From Candidatus Gastranaerophilales bacterium (GTDB lineage: Bacteria; Cyanobacteriota; Vampirovibrionia; Gastranaerophilales; Gastranaerophilaceae), in contig CAJONH010000235.1 in the NCBI GenBank assembly GCA_905235825.1, positions 1 to 6,112 of the forward strand: 6,112 nucleotides of DNA, in the 5' to 3' direction. Of this stretch, positions 4,906-6,112 are shown one piece after another. A model generated the notes under the pieces. The model ran no database searches, had not been told where the DNA came from, and worked only from the letters and a program-made list of their open reading frames with translations. The position numbers and the translations under genes are program-made. Position 1 is the stretch's first letter; each line of letters opens with the position of its first letter.

Positions 4906-6112
4906 TTAGTATAATCCGAATTGTTCGGGCGGGAGATGGGCCGGTTCAACTTCTTGTTCAATTTGTTGAACAACAGGTTCATTATCAAGACGTATTCTTG
5001 ATAATCTGACTATTTCTTCAAAATCAGGATATTTTTCGGATAATTCTTTAAAAGTTCCGATATCAACAACCGTTCCTTCTTTTAAGAAAGCTACTCTGTC
5101 GCAATTTACGAGGGTTGATAGTCTGTGTGCTATTGCTATAATTGTTTTATTCCCTTTTAAATTATTCAATATTTCGGTTAATTTATTTTCAATTTTTACG
5201 TCTAAATTTGCAGTAGCTTCATCAAGAACTATAATATCAGGGTCTTTATATAACGCACGTGCTATTCCTATTCTTTGCATTTGTCCGCCCGAAACACCGA
5301 TACCGTCCTGTTTTAATTCTATTTCAAGCCCGTTTTCGGTTTGTTTCAATTGGTCATACAATTGAGCCTGTTTTAATGCTTCATCAACTTTTTCTTTATC
5401 AATATCTTTTCTTTCTACTCCCCAGGCTACATTGGTATATATATCACCTTCAATATTACAAATTTTTTGCGGCACATATCCTATTATATTTCTGAATTTC
5501 TGAAAATTATCTACGGTTAGAAGTTCTTTATCAACATATATTTCGCCTTCATATTCAAGAAGACCGAGTAAACAGTCAACAAGTGTGCTTTTCCCCGCAC
5601 CTGACAGACCTACTATTCCTATAAATTCTCCTTTTTTAATGTTTAAATTTATATCGTGCAAAACATTGTCTTTTTTATCATAAGAATAATTAAGATTTTT
5701 TATTTCAAGTGAAGATGAAAAAGGTAGTTTATCTTTTGTATCTCTGTTTTTTGAATAATCATAAAGTCCGTATTTTTCATATATTTCAAATAATTGTTTC
5801 AATTTATAATCCGAGAGATTGATATAATTTAAATAAATTTGATTTTTATATATCTGCGGAACAATTCTATATATGGAAATAGCTACAACACCTAAAGAAA
5901 CCAGTATATTTTGCGGATTTTCGCCGTATTGTGTCATAATTCCCATAGAAAGAATAATCATTGTAAAAATAAATATAATTTCAATTACAAATTGAGGAAT
6001 TTGCGGTAAAAGATTTATTTTTTCCGTATAAGGAATCATTTTTTCGGATATATCAATAAAAGAATCAAAAAAGTATTTCTGACATCCGTTAATTTTTATT
6101 TCTTTTATAAAA
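4906..6112 (-). CDS. ABC exporter (PglK/MsbA-type flippase-like), C-terminal part; 5' end cut by the window
   Basis: The reading frame continues past the ATG at 6039 to the window edge (the preceding residues include IKEIKINGCQKYFFDSF, typical of the transmembrane-domain coupling region), so that Met is internal. Numbered from 6039, residues about 17-35 and 45-63 look like the last two membrane helices. The nucleotide-binding domain (about 110-340) is complete: Walker A GLSGAGKST (144-152), Q-loop Q191, signature VSGGQ (249-253, V for the usual L), Walker B IIVLDE (269-274), D-loop NLD (278-280) and H-loop H305. All catalytic positions look intact. The fused membrane and ATPase domains make it an exporter or flippase of the type that moves lipid-linked oligosaccharides (PglK) or lipid A (MsbA); the glycosyltransferases downstream favour a glycan carrier. 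A Glu/Pro-rich tail follows the ATPase (about 352-377). Stop codon is TAA. Confidence 0.85.
   Translation of the reverse strand, partial: FIKEIKINGCQKYFFDSFIDISEKMIPYTEKINLLPQIPQFVIEIIFIFTMIILSMGIMTQYGENPQNILVSLGVVAISIYRIVPQIYKNQIYLNYINLSDYKLKQLFEIYEKYGLYDYSKNRDTKDKLPFSSSLEIKNLNYSYDKKDNVLHDINLNIKKGEFIGIVGLSGAGKSTLVDCLLGLLEYEGEIYVDKELLTVDNFQKFRNIIGYVPQKICNIEGDIYTNVAWGVERKDIDKEKVDEALKQAQLYDQLKQTENGLEIELKQDGIGVSGGQMQRIGIARALYKDPDIIVLDEATANLDVKIENKLTEILNNLKGNKTIIAIAHRLSTLVNCDRVAFLKEGTVVDIGTFKELSEKYPDFEEIVRLSRIRLDNEPVVQQIEQEVEPAHLPPEQFGLY

Noticed and set aside
5259..5495. Open frame of 78 codons on the + strand inside the ABC gene
   Set aside because: It is antisense to the signature and Q-loop region of the ATPase domain and has no independent coding evidence.
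6037..6039. ATG as the true start of the ABC protein
   Set aside because: The frame stays open to the window edge with residues typical of an exporter membrane domain, and a protein starting here would lack most of that domain.

Overview
This is an AT-rich window with four protein-coding genes and one structured non-coding gap. The genes use the standard code (TGA and TAA both serve as stops). The composition, a U32-type iron-sulfur protein, TPR/GT9-like glycosyltransferases and a lipid-flippase-like ABC exporter suggest a low-GC, probably anaerobic, glycan-decorated bacterium. Gut-associated lineages such as Gastranaerophilales (Melainabacteria), Elusimicrobia or similar would fit. The taxon is a weak inference, because no phylogenetic marker is present.

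Layout. The left part (2-1111, + strand) is the 3' portion of a peptidase-U32-like protein with cysteine clusters; its frame is open to the window edge. Between 1112 and 1426 is a gene-free stretch packed with repeats: two copies of a palindromic 32-bp element whose stems differ by a compensatory base-pair change, a half-site of the same palindrome, a 16-bp tandem duplication, and about 2.7 copies of a 52-bp tandem repeat containing small hairpins. A strong +-strand intrinsic terminator at 1418-1445 closes the convergent junction and overlaps the end of the opposing gene.

The rest is on the minus strand. Read in transcription order, it holds the C-terminal part of an ABC exporter (6112-4906, 5' end outside the window), then a 26-bp perfect inverted repeat, then two tandem paralogues (4833-3136 and 3139-1427). 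Both paralogues fuse an N-terminal TPR array to a C-terminal GT9/heptosyltransferase-like domain. They align without gaps over 565 residues at about 55% identity (counted by hand), and they overlap by an ATGA stop/start. A 99-bp segment near their 3' ends is 95/99 identical at DNA level, silent sites included, which suggests gene conversion.

Function. The pair of TPR-glycosyltransferases downstream of a PglK/MsbA-type exporter looks like part of a surface-glycan or protein-glycosylation locus. The most unusual regulatory feature is at 4834-4899. The inverted repeat abuts the ATG of the first TPR gene, there is no Shine-Dalgarno sequence, and a TATAAT box lies in the repeat arm with a TTGCAC element 17 bp upstream in the loop. 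This predicts a leaderless transcript and separate control of the glycosyltransferase pair from the exporter.
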